From: Halorubrum yunnanense
GTDB taxonomy: Archaea; Halobacteriota; Halobacteria; Halobacteriales; Haloferacaceae
Direction: 5' to 3'
Length of the DNA: 64,000 bases
NCBI RefSeq assembly: GCF_026586675.1
Contig: NZ_JAODIX010000030.1
Coordinates: forward strand, 47,872-111,871
How positions within the stretch are numbered: position 1 is the first letter of the stretch; each line of letters opens with the position of its first letter. The notes under the pieces are model-generated. The model had not been told where the DNA came from, made no database searches, and was given only the letters and a program-made list of their open reading frames with translations. Shown piece after piece: positions 34,385 to 43,391 of the stretch. A program made the position numbers and the translations under genes.

Positions 34385-34800
34385 GTTACGCACAGATCAA
34401 CGATGAACACCGCCAAAGCCCCAGCCGCTCGCTTATAAATGACTGAATCCGGATCGACGATGAACACCGCCAAAGCCCCAGCCGCGACGGCTCGGGGGCC
34501 TCGCTGCGGTCCTCAGTCGCTCGGCGGGCTCGCTTCCTGCGGTCCTTGCTTCGGCCACCGTCGCCCTCGCGACTGCCCCTTTGAGTCCCACCCGACCGCA
34601 CCGCAACCGTGGCCTCACGCCTCCCCAACCTCGGCGGACGGCCCGGCGCGGGCAGGGTCGCGCCGGACCGCCGCCTCCCTCGCGCGGCGTCGTCGCCGGC
34701 GGCTTTGCCGCCGGCTGCCAGAGGGACCGGAGGTCCCTCGCTGTTCGCGGCCGCCCTCGGCGGCCGCTCACGAGCGCGCGCCACCGTCGTAGTCGGGGGT
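34385..34800 (-). repeat. Dispersed hairpin-rich repeat element, copy 1
   Basis: The gene-free stretch 34264-34885 is mostly this element, read on the minus strand. Parts: hairpin H1 GCGGCCGCC-loop-GGCGGCCGC (34747-34767); two extra perfect hairpins (34721-34739 and 34695-34715, 3-base loops); hairpin H2 with arms 34633-34650 and 34659-34675; the box GGTTGGGGAGGCGTGAGGC; the box GGGACTCAAAGGGGCAG (about 34572-34588); then two 57-bp units with GGCTGGGGCTTTGG (ending near 34402 and 34459). The copies at 61030 and 63070 share this order. No transposase and no convincing protein. Nature unknown: structured RNA or small mobile element. Confidence 0.75.
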
Positions 34801-34885
34801 GAGGTAGCGTCGTCGCAGTCGTTCGAGTCCCCGTTCGGCCGCCGTTCCGTTAGGCCTTTGCGCGGCCGGTGCCTCCGGACGATAG

Positions 34886-35728
34886 ATGGAGTACCTGGAG
34901 CGCCGGGTCGCGCTGGTCGAGGAGCGGCTGGAGGCCGTCATCGACGAGGTCGAACCCGACGAGCTGTCCGACGAGGTCGGCCACGTCGTCCTCGCCGGCG
35001 GGAAGCGGGTCCGCCCGGCGGTGGCGATCCTGGCCTGCGAGGCGTTCGACGGCGACCCCGACGACGCCGTCGACTTCGCGGCCGGGATCGAGTTCGTCCA
35101 CAACGCGTCGCTCGTGATCGACGATATCATCGACCGCTCGGAGGTCCGGCGGGGCACCCCCTCCGCGTGGGCGGAGTTCGGGTACGGCCCCGCGATCGTC
35201 GCCAGCGACGGGCTGCTCGGCGAGGCGTTCGGCCTCTTCTCGGCGGAGCCGCGCGCGATGCGGACCGTCGCCGAGGCGATGGTCGAGCTCGGCGAGGGAG
35301 AGGCGACCGAGCTCGCCGACCGCCCGACGACGGAGGCGGAGTACATGGAGCTCGCTCGGCGGAAGACCGGGGCGCTGTTCCGGGCCGCCGCCGAGCTCGG
35401 CGCGGTCGCCGCCGGCGCCGACCCCGACGCGATCGACTCGTTCGGCGAGTACGCCGAGCGCGTCGGCGTCGCGTTCCAGATGCGCGACGACGTGCTCGAC
35501 GCGACCGCCGACGCCGACGACCTCGGCAAGCCGACGGGCCAGGACGCCGAGATGGACCGGCCCTCTGTGGTGCAGGTCACCTCGCTCACCCCCGAGGAGA
35601 TCGACGAGCGGGCGCGGGAGCAGTCGGAGCTCGCCTTGGCCGCGCTCGACGACGCCGACCCGCCGGAGACCGAGGCGATCGAGTACCTCCGCGACCTCGC
35701 GGAGTTCGTCGTCGTGCGGGAGCGCTGA
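34886..35728 (+). CDS. Polyprenyl diphosphate synthase family protein
   Basis: A 280-residue trans-isoprenyl diphosphate synthase (farnesyl/geranylgeranyl type), making chains for archaeal lipids or quinones. The first Asp-rich motif is LVIDDIIDRSEVRRG, and the second is QMRDDVLDATAD. VLAGGKRVRPAVAIL gives the substrate-binding KR region. It is shorter than the usual 330-350 residue idsA products and ends soon after FVVVRER, so it may be a paralogue of the main synthase. Confidence 0.87.
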   Translation: MEYLERRVALVEERLEAVIDEVEPDELSDEVGHVVLAGGKRVRPAVAILACEAFDGDPDDAVDFAAGIEFVHNASLVIDDIIDRSEVRRGTPSAWAEFGYGPAIVASDGLLGEAFGLFSAEPRAMRTVAEAMVELGEGEATELADRPTTEAEYMELARRKTGALFRAAAELGAVAAGADPDAIDSFGEYAERVGVAFQMRDDVLDATADADDLGKPTGQDAEMDRPSVVQVTSLTPEEIDERAREQSELALAALDDADPPETEAIEYLRDLAEFVVVRER

Positions 35729-35763
35729 TTCGGACGATCAGAGCCAGAGAGGGCGGGCCTCAA

Positions 35764-35772
35764 GCTTTAGTG
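35764..35772 (+). promoter_or_regulatory. TATA box of the orphan gene
   Basis: GCTTTAGTG lies 25-33 bases before the ATG at 35797, fitting a leaderless start. Confidence 0.45.
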
Positions 35773-35796
35773 TTTGTCCAAGTAGAGTATACCAAC

Positions 35797-36609
35797 ATGG
35801 ATTGGCACGAGCGTTTGAACTCCGGGGAAGATATGCTGTGCCAACAGGCAGTTCGGATTCCGCTCCCGGACGTGGAGGCAGAACGAGATCTTCACGAGAA
35901 TATGATGCGAATCGCGGACGCCGGCGAGCGAAAAAGCCGGTTACTCGACGACCCAGACGTCCCGTTAATGGAGGTGTACGAGGACGAGCTGAACGAGATG
36001 AGACGGAGCTTCGAGTACCGCTTGGAGCAGGTCGCCGGTGAGGACTACTACGACGTCGCGACCGCGTATCTCGACGGGGAACGCGACGACTGGATCGGAG
36101 CGCTCGCGGCGTATTATCTCGAGTGTTATTACCGCCTGCAGGAACGCTACACCGTTGACGAACAGATTTTCTTGCTGGTGATTCTGCGATATCCGGACTG
36201 CTTCACGGTGAATCTCAGTTTCCTCACGGGCGACGTCAGCTCAGACGCAGTCCGATACGAGTCTTCGGCCCTCTCGGAGGCGGATCTCTCCGACCGCGAT
36301 CAGGAACAGTACTACGCGGACAGCCAATACTCGCAGCACAAAGCCGCGGAATACCTCCGCGAGAGCGTCGACCGTATTCGCGACGCATTCCCGGAGCCGG
36401 ATTCAACCCCGATCGAGCAGCGACGACATGGAGGGTTCGTGCATCTCACCGGAAGACGGGGACCGGCGTTCGCAGAGGTGCTCGAAGCCCTCACTCCGAA
36501 CCCAGATCGATTCGATGACGAGGCTTCGACGCCCGGTCTCGTTCCGGAAGGGCCGGAAGCCAGACGAGCGAAGCAGCGGTTACTCATCGACGCCGAGGTG
36601 TTAATTTGA
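35797..36609 (+). CDS. Uncharacterised protein in an AT-richer segment
   Basis: A 270-residue soluble protein, MDWHERLNSGEDMLCQQAV to AKQRLLIDAEVLI. It is rich in Tyr, Glu and Arg (EYRLEQVAGEDYYDVATAYL, YYLECYYRLQERY) and looks mainly helical in its first two thirds. No signal peptide, membrane segment or known catalytic motif. Base and codon use differ by eye from neighbours: more A/T at third positions (gaa, aga, tat, att, tta). This suggests recent acquisition. No family recognised. Start fixed by the TATA box at 35764; the same open frame upstream is not coding. Confidence 0.75.
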   Translation: MDWHERLNSGEDMLCQQAVRIPLPDVEAERDLHENMMRIADAGERKSRLLDDPDVPLMEVYEDELNEMRRSFEYRLEQVAGEDYYDVATAYLDGERDDWIGALAAYYLECYYRLQERYTVDEQIFLLVILRYPDCFTVNLSFLTGDVSSDAVRYESSALSEADLSDRDQEQYYADSQYSQHKAAEYLRESVDRIRDAFPEPDSTPIEQRRHGGFVHLTGRRGPAFAEVLEALTPNPDRFDDEASTPGLVPEGPEARRAKQRLLIDAEVLI

Positions 36610-36794
36610 CCGGCTACGACCCCGGTAAGCTCGTCGAGGCCGCCCGACTCACTCATTCTGGACGAACCCGTCCGAGCAGTCGTACTCGATAGCTCTCAGC
36701 TACGCTCGTCGTGGACTGGAACGTGCCTCCGACAGTCGCTTGGTCGCAACGACCGGAAGCGTGAACCGAGACGGGCCCGTACGTCCGGCAAGCG

Positions 36795-37211
36795 ATGCCC
36801 ACGGAGATCCCGGACGACGACGCGGTCATCCTCTTCGACGGCGTCTGTAACCTCTGCAGCGGGTTCGTGCAGTTCGTTCTCCCCCGCGACACGGGGGGGA
36901 GGTACCGCTTCGCCTCCCTCCAGTCCGACGTCGGGCAGGCGCTGCTGGACGAACACGACCTGCCGAGCGACGAGCTGGACTCGGTCGTTCTGATCGAGGA
37001 CGGAGAGAGCTACGTGAAGTCGGCGGCGGTCATCCGGATCGCGACGGGACTCGGGGGCGTCTACCGGCTCCTCGCGCCGTTCCGGTACGCACCTCGATCG
37101 ATCCGCGACCGGATATACGACTTCGTCGCCGAGCATCGGTACCAGTGGTTCGGCAAGAAAGACCAGTGCATGATGCCGTCCGGCGACGTTCAGTCGCGGT
37201 TCTTGGAGTGA
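36795..37211 (+). CDS. DCC-family (DUF393) thiol-disulfide oxidoreductase-like protein
   Basis: A 138-residue protein of the DCC family, with ILFDGVCNLCSGFVQFVL carrying the CxxC-type pair in a thioredoxin-like fold. SVVLIEDGESYVKSAAVIRI and the conserved YDFVAEHRYQWFGKKDQC follow, the last with the late Cys. Predicted redox role; substrates unknown. ATG start. Converges on the dpp operon. Confidence 0.88.
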   Translation: MPTEIPDDDAVILFDGVCNLCSGFVQFVLPRDTGGRYRFASLQSDVGQALLDEHDLPSDELDSVVLIEDGESYVKSAAVIRIATGLGGVYRLLAPFRYAPRSIRDRIYDFVAEHRYQWFGKKDQCMMPSGDVQSRFLE

Positions 37212-37224
37212 GCGGGGCGACCCG

Positions 37225-37237
37225 CCCCTGAGGGGCT
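37225..37237 (+). terminator. Short hairpin between convergent genes
   Basis: GCCCC-TGA-GGGGC lies 14 bases after the DCC stop and 18 before the end of the dppF-like gene. It could mark transcript ends from both sides. Confidence 0.3.
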
Positions 37238-37254
37238 CGTCGTCGCCGACCCGA

Positions 37255-38310
37255 TCAGTCGTCAGCGCCCTCGGCCGCGGTCCGGGCGTTCTCCTCGATC
37301 GGCTCGCTCTCCCAGTACGGGTGGTCCGCGTCGGCGCGGAAACACGTCGCCGAGCGGCCCTCGCCGACCTCGTACGACGGCGGCGACGACTCGCGGCAGG
37401 CCGCTCGCGCCTCCGGACATCGGGTGTGGAACCGACAGCCTGCGGGCGGGTTCCGGGGCGACGGCACGTCGCCGTGGAGCGTCGCGAACTCCTCCTCGCG
37501 GTCCTCGGTCGTCACCCGCGGGACGCTCGATAACAGCGCCTGCGTGTACGGGTGCGCCGGGTCCGCGAATATCTCGTCGACCGGCCCCGTCTCGACGATC
37601 TCGCCGAGGTACATCACGGCGACCCGGTCGCAGATGTGGCGCACGACGCTGAGGTTGTGCGCGATGAAGAGGTAGGTGAGTCCGAAATCGGCTTGGAGGT
37701 CGTCGAGCAGGTTCAGGATCTGCGCCTGCACGCTCACGTCGAGCGCCGACACCGGCTCGTCGAGGACGACGAAGTCGGGGTCTAAGGCGAGCGCCCGCGC
37801 GATCCCGATCCGCTGGCGCTGGCCACCCGAGAACTCGTGCGGGTACCGGTCGATCTGGTCGGCGGAGAGGCCGACGCGTTCGAGCAGGTCCCGAGCCGTC
37901 TCGCGGCGCTGCCCCTTGTCGGCGACGTCGTGGATCCGGAGCCCCTCCGTGATGATGTCGCCGGTGGTCATCCGCGGGTCGAGACTGGAGAACGGGTCCT
38001 GGAACACGATCTGCGCGCGCCGCCGGAACTGGTTCAGCTCCGCGTCGGTCATCCCGCGGACGTCGGTCCCGTCGAAGGTGATCTTGCCCGTGGTGGGCTC
38101 GCGCAGCCGCAACACCGTCTCGCCGGTCGTCGACTTCCCGCAGCCGGACTCGCCGACGAGCCCGAGCGTCTCTCCCTCCCGCAGGTCGAAGGAGACGCCG
38201 TCGACCGCCTTCACGCTCTCCGACTCCTGGCCGAGCAGGCGGTCGATGAGCGACGGGTCGTCCGCGTAGTACTTTTTCAGCCCGTCGACGGAGAGCAGCG
38301 GGTCGCTCAT
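37255..38310 (-). CDS. dppF: Dipeptide/oligopeptide ABC transporter ATPase, DppF type
   Basis: A 351-residue cytoplasmic ATPase. Walker [14 protein letters not shown]-loop [13 protein letters not shown], signature [15 protein letters not shown], Walker [13 protein letters not shown], and the Opp-type C-terminus with [14 protein letters not shown] (probably 4Fe-4S or zinc-binding cysteines of this subfamily). Last gene of the operon. Its ATG overlaps the dppD stop. The two subunits that are separate here are fused in the locus at 1784-4516. Confidence 0.93.
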   Translation of the reverse strand: MSDPLLSVDGLKKYYADDPSLIDRLLGQESESVKAVDGVSFDLREGETLGLVGESGCGKSTTGETVLRLREPTTGKITFDGTDVRGMTDAELNQFRRRAQIVFQDPFSSLDPRMTTGDIITEGLRIHDVADKGQRRETARDLLERVGLSADQIDRYPHEFSGGQRQRIGIARALALDPDFVVLDEPVSALDVSVQAQILNLLDDLQADFGLTYLFIAHNLSVVRHICDRVAVMYLGEIVETGPVDEIFADPAHPYTQALLSSVPRVTTEDREEEFATLHGDVPSPRNPPAGCRFHTRCPEARAACRESSPPSYEVGEGRSATCFRADADHPYWESEPIEENARTAAEGADD

Positions 38311-39581
38311 TCGCCGTCACCCCCGTCGGTCGCGGCCTCCGCATCGGGGTCCGCGGCGTCGCCGCTCCCGCCGAAGTAGTCGTCCGGGAGCGCGTCGGCT
38401 GGGTCGTACTCGCGGTCCGCGAGGACGCACTTGGCGCCGTGGTCGGCGGCGTCGGCGACCGTCGCCTCGGGCGGCTTGTCGAGGCACGCGTCCATCGCCT
38501 TCGGGCACCGGTCCGCAAAGTAACACCGGTCGTCCATCTCGGCGTCGACCAGGCTCGGGACGTTGCCCGTGATCGGTTTGAGCCGCGCTTGCGGGTCATC
38601 GACGTCCGGGATCGAGCCGAGCAGCCCCTGCGTGTACGGGTGGACCGTGTCCTCGAACACCGAGTCGAGCGTACCGCGCTCGACGACCTCGCCCGCGTAC
38701 ATCACGCAGACGCGGTCGCACATCTCGGCGATGACGCCCAGGTCGTGGGTAATGAGCACGATACTCATCCCGCGGTCGGCCTGAATCTCTTTCAGCAGGT
38801 TCAGGATCTGCGCCTGGATCGTCACGTCGAGCGCGGTCGTCGGCTCGTCGGCGATCAGCACGTCCGGCTCGCCCGCGAGCGCCTGGGCGATCATCGCGCG
38901 CTGGAGCATCCCGCCGGAGAACTGGCCGGGGTACTCGTCGACGCGCTCCTCGGGGTCGGGTATCCCGACCTGTCCGAGCAGTTCGGCCGCCCGTTCCATG
39001 CTCCCCTCGCTGGTGTAGTCGCGGCCGGGGACGATCCCGTCGAGGAGGTACTTGCCGAGCCCGTACCCCTGCGTCCGCGAGCGCGTCGAGCGGGGGTTCG
39101 CCCGGGCCCGGCGCTGTACCTCGACCGCCTCGGCGATCTGCTCGCCGACCGTGATTGAGGGGTTGAAGCTGCTCATCGGATCCTGGAAGATGACGCTGAA
39201 CGAGGGACCGCGCAGCGACCGCCGGACGCTGGGCGGCACGGTCCGGAGGTCGACGTGGTCGCCGTCGACCCGCACGCCGTCGTTCCCGCTGAACTCCTCC
39301 GCGAGGTCGGGGTCGCGGTACCACACCTCGCCGGCGGTGACCCGGCCGGGCGTCTCGACGAGGTCGACGAGCGACAGCGCGGTCACCGACTTGCCGGAGC
39401 CGGACTCGCCGACGACGCCGAGGATCTCGTCTTCTCGAAGGTCGAACGACACCGACTCCACCGCGTTGATCTGCCCCTCCTCGGTGAAGAATCGGGTCGA
39501 GAGGTCCCGGACCGACAGCACGTCGTCCGGCCCGGGCGTTCCGGTCGGGGTCGCGTCGCCGGTCTCGAAGGCGTCGCTCAT
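38307..39581 (-). CDS. dppD: Dipeptide/oligopeptide ABC transporter ATPase, DppD type
   Basis: A 424-residue ATPase with Walker [10 protein letters not shown] at 58-66, Q-loop [10 protein letters not shown] near 133, signature [15 protein letters not shown] and Walker [13 protein letters not shown]. The C-terminus has [14 protein letters not shown]. Spacing from Walker A to Q-loop is about 75 residues, moderately longer than in DppF; a further extra loop ([17 protein letters not shown]) precedes the signature. ATG overlaps the dppC stop. Confidence 0.93.
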   Translation of the reverse strand: MSDAFETGDATPTGTPGPDDVLSVRDLSTRFFTEEGQINAVESVSFDLREDEILGVVGESGSGKSVTALSLVDLVETPGRVTAGEVWYRDPDLAEEFSGNDGVRVDGDHVDLRTVPPSVRRSLRGPSFSVIFQDPMSSFNPSITVGEQIAEAVEVQRRARANPRSTRSRTQGYGLGKYLLDGIVPGRDYTSEGSMERAAELLGQVGIPDPEERVDEYPGQFSGGMLQRAMIAQALAGEPDVLIADEPTTALDVTIQAQILNLLKEIQADRGMSIVLITHDLGVIAEMCDRVCVMYAGEVVERGTLDSVFEDTVHPYTQGLLGSIPDVDDPQARLKPITGNVPSLVDAEMDDRCYFADRCPKAMDACLDKPPEATVADAADHGAKCVLADREYDPADALPDDYFGGSGDAADPDAEAATDGGDGE

Positions 39582-40597
39582 GCGGCACCCCCTTCGCCCT
39601 CGATGCCGGGGTCCAAGGCGTCACGCAGCCAGTCGCCGAGCAGGTTGATCCCGATCACCGACAGCATGATCGCGAGCCCGGGGATGGAGGCAATCCACCA
39701 CTGGCCGGAGGAGACGTAGTCGCGCCCCTGCGCGATGTCGAAGCCCCACGACAGCGTGGTCCCGGAGAAGCCGAGGAACGACAGCGAGCTCTCCAAGAGG
39801 ATGATCGCCGCCACCTGCACCGTCCCGAGCACGATGATCGGCGTGATCGCGTTCGGGAGGACGTGCCGGAGGATGATCGTGTTATCGTCGGCGCCGAGCG
39901 CGCGCGACGCCTTCACGTACTCCTGCCCGCGCAGGGAGAGCGCCTCCCCGCGGGCGACCCGGGCGAACCACACCCAGTTGACGAGGCCGACGACGATCAC
40001 CACCGTTATCGGCAACACGAAGCTTTCGGGCATCTCCGGTGCGAGCCCGGCGACGACGAACGGGTCGGGGACGTTGACCGCCGCCCGCCCCCACAGTCCG
40101 ATCAGCGCGACCGCCAACACGAGCGAGGGGAACGCGAGGCTGATGTCGGCGATCCGCATCAGCGCGTCGTCGACGCGTCCCCGGTGGTAGCCGGCGAGTA
40201 AGCCGACCGGAACGCCGATCGACGCCGCCAGCAGCGTGCCGAGCACGCCGACAACGAGCGACGTCCGAGCGCCGTACACCACCCGCGAGAACATGTCGCG
40301 GCCGAGCCCGTCGGTGCCGAACACGTGGTCGGGGTCAGCGTTGATCTCGACCTCCTCGGTGACCGTCTGGATCTCGCCGTCAACCATCTGCGAAGAGGTC
40401 CGCTCCGCCGTCTCCGAGAAGCCGATCGGGGGCAGCTCGCTCTGGTTGAGCTGCTGGTCGGTCGGGTTGTGGGGCGCGATGAAGGGGGCGAACACGGCGG
40501 TCAGGGCGATGATTACCACCAGCGCCAGCCCGAGCTTCGCGAGCCCGCTCTGTCTGAACTCCTTCTTGAGATTTCGAATGACACGTGAAGAGACCAT
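39578..40597 (-). CDS. dppC: Peptide-type ABC permease, DppC type
   Basis: A 339-residue inner-membrane permease of the binding-protein-dependent type 1 class. It has an N-terminal helix (GLALVVIIALTAVFAPFIAPHNP), a long outer loop (about residues 50-95), then five helices. The EAA loop region is RGEALSLRGQEYVKASRALGADDNTI, which contacts the ATPases. One base separates it from dppB. Confidence 0.93.
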   Translation of the reverse strand: MVSSRVIRNLKKEFRQSGLAKLGLALVVIIALTAVFAPFIAPHNPTDQQLNQSELPPIGFSETAERTSSQMVDGEIQTVTEEVEINADPDHVFGTDGLGRDMFSRVVYGARTSLVVGVLGTLLAASIGVPVGLLAGYHRGRVDDALMRIADISLAFPSLVLAVALIGLWGRAAVNVPDPFVVAGLAPEMPESFVLPITVVIVVGLVNWVWFARVARGEALSLRGQEYVKASRALGADDNTIILRHVLPNAITPIIVLGTVQVAAIILLESSLSFLGFSGTTLSWGFDIAQGRDYVSSGQWWIASIPGLAIMLSVIGINLLGDWLRDALDPGIEGEGGAA

Positions 40598-40598
40598 G

Positions 40599-41591
40599 TT
40601 AGTCAGTCACCACCTCCGGGTCGAGGTAGGCGTACACCACGTCGACGAGGATGTTGACGAAGACGAAGCTCGTCCCGATGACGATGAGACTGCCCTGTAG
40701 CGTCGGCCAGTCCCGGTTGTTGATGCTGTCGATGACGAGCGATCCGAGCCCCGGCCACGAGAACACCGCCTCCGTGATGACGGCGCCGCCGATCAGCGTC
40801 CCGAGCTGGAGCCCGAGGACGGTGATCACCGGGATCAGCGTGTTCCGGAGCGCGTGTTTATAGCGGATCAGGGTTCGCGGGAGCCCCTTGGCCCGCGCGG
40901 CCTGGACGTACCCCTTGCTGAGTTCGTCGAGCATCCCCGACCGCGTCAGCCGGGTGATGAGGGCCATGAAGTACGTCCCCAAGGCGATGGCCGGCAGCGT
41001 GATGTACGCGAGCCACGTCAAGAGCGTCCCGACGAACGGGTCGGCGTTGACGACCGAGAAGGCGACGTCGACGACGGTGACCCCGCGGCCGCTGGTGTTG
41101 AAGATGTTGAACTCCACGGCGAAGATCAGGATGAGCATAATCCCGAGCCAGAAGTTCGGCGTGGAGATGCCACCGAGCGACAGCAGCGTCGCGCCGTAGT
41201 CGATCGGCTCGTTGCGCCGGGTGGCGCTGATCACGCCCAGCGGAATCGCGAGGACGATGGCGACGACGCTGGCGGCGACGGCCAGTTCGACTGTCGCGGG
41301 CAGCCGCCCGAACACGAGCGTCGTGACGTCCTGGCCGCGGATGTAGGAGAACCCCATATCGCCGCGCAGCAGGTCGAAGATGTACTGGCCGTACTGGACG
41401 TACAGCGGCTGGTCGAGACCCAGCTCGGCCGCGATCGCCTGCCGCGTCTCCTGAGAGGCGTCGAGCGGCGCGACCGCGTTGATCGGGCTGCCAGGGGTGA
41501 CGAACCGGAGCGCGAACACGACGGTGACGACGCCCCAGACGACGCCGACCCCCTGGAGGCTTCTTTTGAGTGCGAACCTTCCGAGTGACAT
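40599..41591 (-). CDS. dppB: Peptide-type ABC permease, DppB type
   Basis: A 330-residue permease starting FALKRSLQGVGVVWGVVTVV (first helix). The loop FVTPGSPINAV is typical of DppB. The EAA loop is GMLDELSKGYVQAARAKGLP. The C-terminal end VNILVDVVYAYLDPEV is characteristic. Pairs with DppC to form the channel. Starts 33 bases after the binding-protein gene. Confidence 0.93.
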   Translation of the reverse strand: MSLGRFALKRSLQGVGVVWGVVTVVFALRFVTPGSPINAVAPLDASQETRQAIAAELGLDQPLYVQYGQYIFDLLRGDMGFSYIRGQDVTTLVFGRLPATVELAVAASVVAIVLAIPLGVISATRRNEPIDYGATLLSLGGISTPNFWLGIMLILIFAVEFNIFNTSGRGVTVVDVAFSVVNADPFVGTLLTWLAYITLPAIALGTYFMALITRLTRSGMLDELSKGYVQAARAKGLPRTLIRYKHALRNTLIPVITVLGLQLGTLIGGAVITEAVFSWPGLGSLVIDSINNRDWPTLQGSLIVIGTSFVFVNILVDVVYAYLDPEVVTD

Positions 41592-41624
41592 TAATGACGG
41601 TAGAGAGGGGTAGTGGCGGTCGCG

Positions 41625-43265
41625 TTACTGCTGGGTGGCGGTGTCCGGGTCGATGAACTCGTCGGCCCGCGGCTCCCAGGAGATGTCGCTCGAGACGCCG
41701 TAGACGCTGAACTGCTGGTGCATGAACACCCACGGCGCGAGGTCGTGGGCGAGCTGGTTCGCCTCTTGGAGGATACCGACGCGCTCGTCGGGGTCCTGCG
41801 TCGTCTCGGCCTGTTCGAGCAGCGAATCCAGCTCGTCGTTTTTGAGGATCGTCAGCGCGCCCTCCGAGGAGAGCAGCGGGGTCAGCGTCTGGCTCCCGTC
41901 GAACTCGCCGTTCCCCCAGCCGAGGAGGGTGAAGCGCGGGCGGTCCTCGATGTCCGGCGCGGTGACGTCCTGAACCAGCGAGGAGAACTCGCGCTGCTGG
42001 ACCTCACAGGAGACGTTCGACAGCGAGTCGATCTGGCTGGCCGCCGCCTGCGCGATCTGGACGTCGCGGAGGTAGCGCCCGATCGGCGTCTCCAGGGTGA
42101 TCTCGACGCCGGCGTGGCCGGACTCCTCGACGAGCCGCTCGGCCTCGTCGGGGTCGTACGGGTACGGATCGATGTCGGGGTTGTGGCCGACGTGGCCCTC
42201 GAGCGTCGGCTGTCCGGTGATGTTGCCGAAGCCGTTGAGCACGTTCTCGATGATGCTCTCGACGTCGACCGCGTGGTTCATCGCCTGTCGGAACTGCTGG
42301 CTGGAGAACGGCTCCACGTCGTAGCGCATCTGGAGGAAGATGATCCGCGCGCTCGCCACGGAGTTGATCGACGCGACGTCGGATCCCTCCACCCGGGAGA
42401 CTTCGTTCGGGGGGACGTTCGTCACGATGTCTGTCTCCTCGGCGAGCAGCTGGTTGACCCGCGTGCTCGACTCGCTGGAGGCGCTCATGGTGAGTTCGTC
42501 GACCGCGGGCGCGCCGTCCCAGTACTCCTCGTTCGGCCCGTAGCGGACCACGTTACCCGACTGGTACTCGGTGAGGCGGAACGGCCCGGTTCCGTTCGCG
42601 TTCCGGTTGATGTAGTCGCTGCCGTGCTCCTCGACCCACGACTGCTGCATGATCGGCCCGTTCGTCGCGAACAGCTGGAAGGCGATCGGATTGTAGCCGT
42701 CGAACGAGACCGTCACCTGCCCGTCGCCGGTCGTGACTTCCGAGACCGGGCCGAGGTCGTTCGTCTGCGGGCTGACGATGCCGACGTCCTCGAAGACGAT
42801 CCGGCGGATGCTGTACCGGACGTCCTCCGGCGTGACCTCGTCGCCGTTGTGGAAGGTGAGCCCGTCGCGCAGCATGAACCGGACGCTGCCGTCGTCGGTG
42901 CGCTCCCACTCGTTCGCGAGGCCGGCGATGATGCCGCCCTTCTTGTCGCGGTCGAGCAGCCCCTCGTACATCTGCCCGACGATGATCTCGGTGTTCGTCT
43001 CGGCGTGGTCCTGGGGGTCGAGCCCGGAGTCCATCTGTCCCATGGTGACGCCGACCTCGAAGGTCTCGTCGCCCCCGTCGGAGCCGTCCTCGCCGTCCGA
43101 GCCGTCGCCGCCGTCCATGCCGTCATCGCCGTCCGAGCCGTCCGAGCCGCCGTCGCTCCCGTCGCCACCGTTCCCGGAGCAGCCGGCGAGACCAACCGCG
43201 GCCGCGGTACCCGCGTACGTGAGCATCGTCCGCCTGTTAACGTGATCGTCGTTGTCAGGACTCAT
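41625..43265 (-). CDS. dppA: Peptide-type ABC transporter substrate-binding lipoprotein
   Basis: A 546-residue SBP_bac_5 protein. The N-terminus DHVNRRTMLTYAGTAAAVGLAGCSGNGG has twin Arg and a lipobox (LAGC), then a Gly/Asp/Ser linker of about 45 residues. Family segments: FEVGVTMGQMDSGLDPQDHAETNT, IIAGLANEWERTDDG and MLRDGLTFHNGDEVTPEDV. First gene of the dppABCDF-like operon. TATA-like TTCATAAC lies 23-30 bases before the ATG. Ligand not determinable. Confidence 0.94.
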   Translation of the reverse strand: MSPDNDDHVNRRTMLTYAGTAAAVGLAGCSGNGGDGSDGGSDGSDGDDGMDGGDGSDGEDGSDGGDETFEVGVTMGQMDSGLDPQDHAETNTEIIVGQMYEGLLDRDKKGGIIAGLANEWERTDDGSVRFMLRDGLTFHNGDEVTPEDVRYSIRRIVFEDVGIVSPQTNDLGPVSEVTTGDGQVTVSFDGYNPIAFQLFATNGPIMQQSWVEEHGSDYINRNANGTGPFRLTEYQSGNVVRYGPNEEYWDGAPAVDELTMSASSESSTRVNQLLAEETDIVTNVPPNEVSRVEGSDVASINSVASARIIFLQMRYDVEPFSSQQFRQAMNHAVDVESIIENVLNGFGNITGQPTLEGHVGHNPDIDPYPYDPDEAERLVEESGHAGVEITLETPIGRYLRDVQIAQAAASQIDSLSNVSCEVQQREFSSLVQDVTAPDIEDRPRFTLLGWGNGEFDGSQTLTPLLSSEGALTILKNDELDSLLEQAETTQDPDERVGILQEANQLAHDLAPWVFMHQQFSVYGVSSDISWEPRADEFIDPDTATQQ

Positions 43266-43287
43266 AGGCTACTTCATACGAGGGAAC

Positions 43288-43295
43288 GTTATGAA
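43288..43295 (-). promoter_or_regulatory. TATA-like box of the dpp operon
   Basis: TTCATAAC on the minus strand, 23-30 bases before the ATG at 43265, back-to-back with the promoter of the divergent small gene. Confidence 0.4.
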
Positions 43296-43360
43296 CCTAA
43301 CGACGCGAGCGGGGCTCTCGGCCGTCACGCCTCCCGATTTCAGTCACGGCGACTGGACAG

Positions 43361-43370
43361 GTATTTATGA
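43361..43370 (+). promoter_or_regulatory. TATA box of the second small paralogue
   Basis: GTATTTATGA lies 22-31 bases before the ATG at 43392. Confidence 0.55.
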
Positions 43371-43391
43371 GGCGAACGGGTCGACCGTGAC

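Noticed and set aside
34433-34771. Possible protein ending GWGFGGVHRRSGFSHL in element copy 1, with a similar frame at 61138-61425
   Set aside because: The frames match between copies, but the 57-bp period is divisible by three, all frames are open, and the residues are strongly basic and repetitive. Structure-like features are better supported.
34609-35796. N-terminal 396 residues of the open frame containing the orphan gene
   Set aside because: This part is a shadow of the prenyl synthase and the repeat element; composition changes sharply at ATG 35797, which has its own TATA box.
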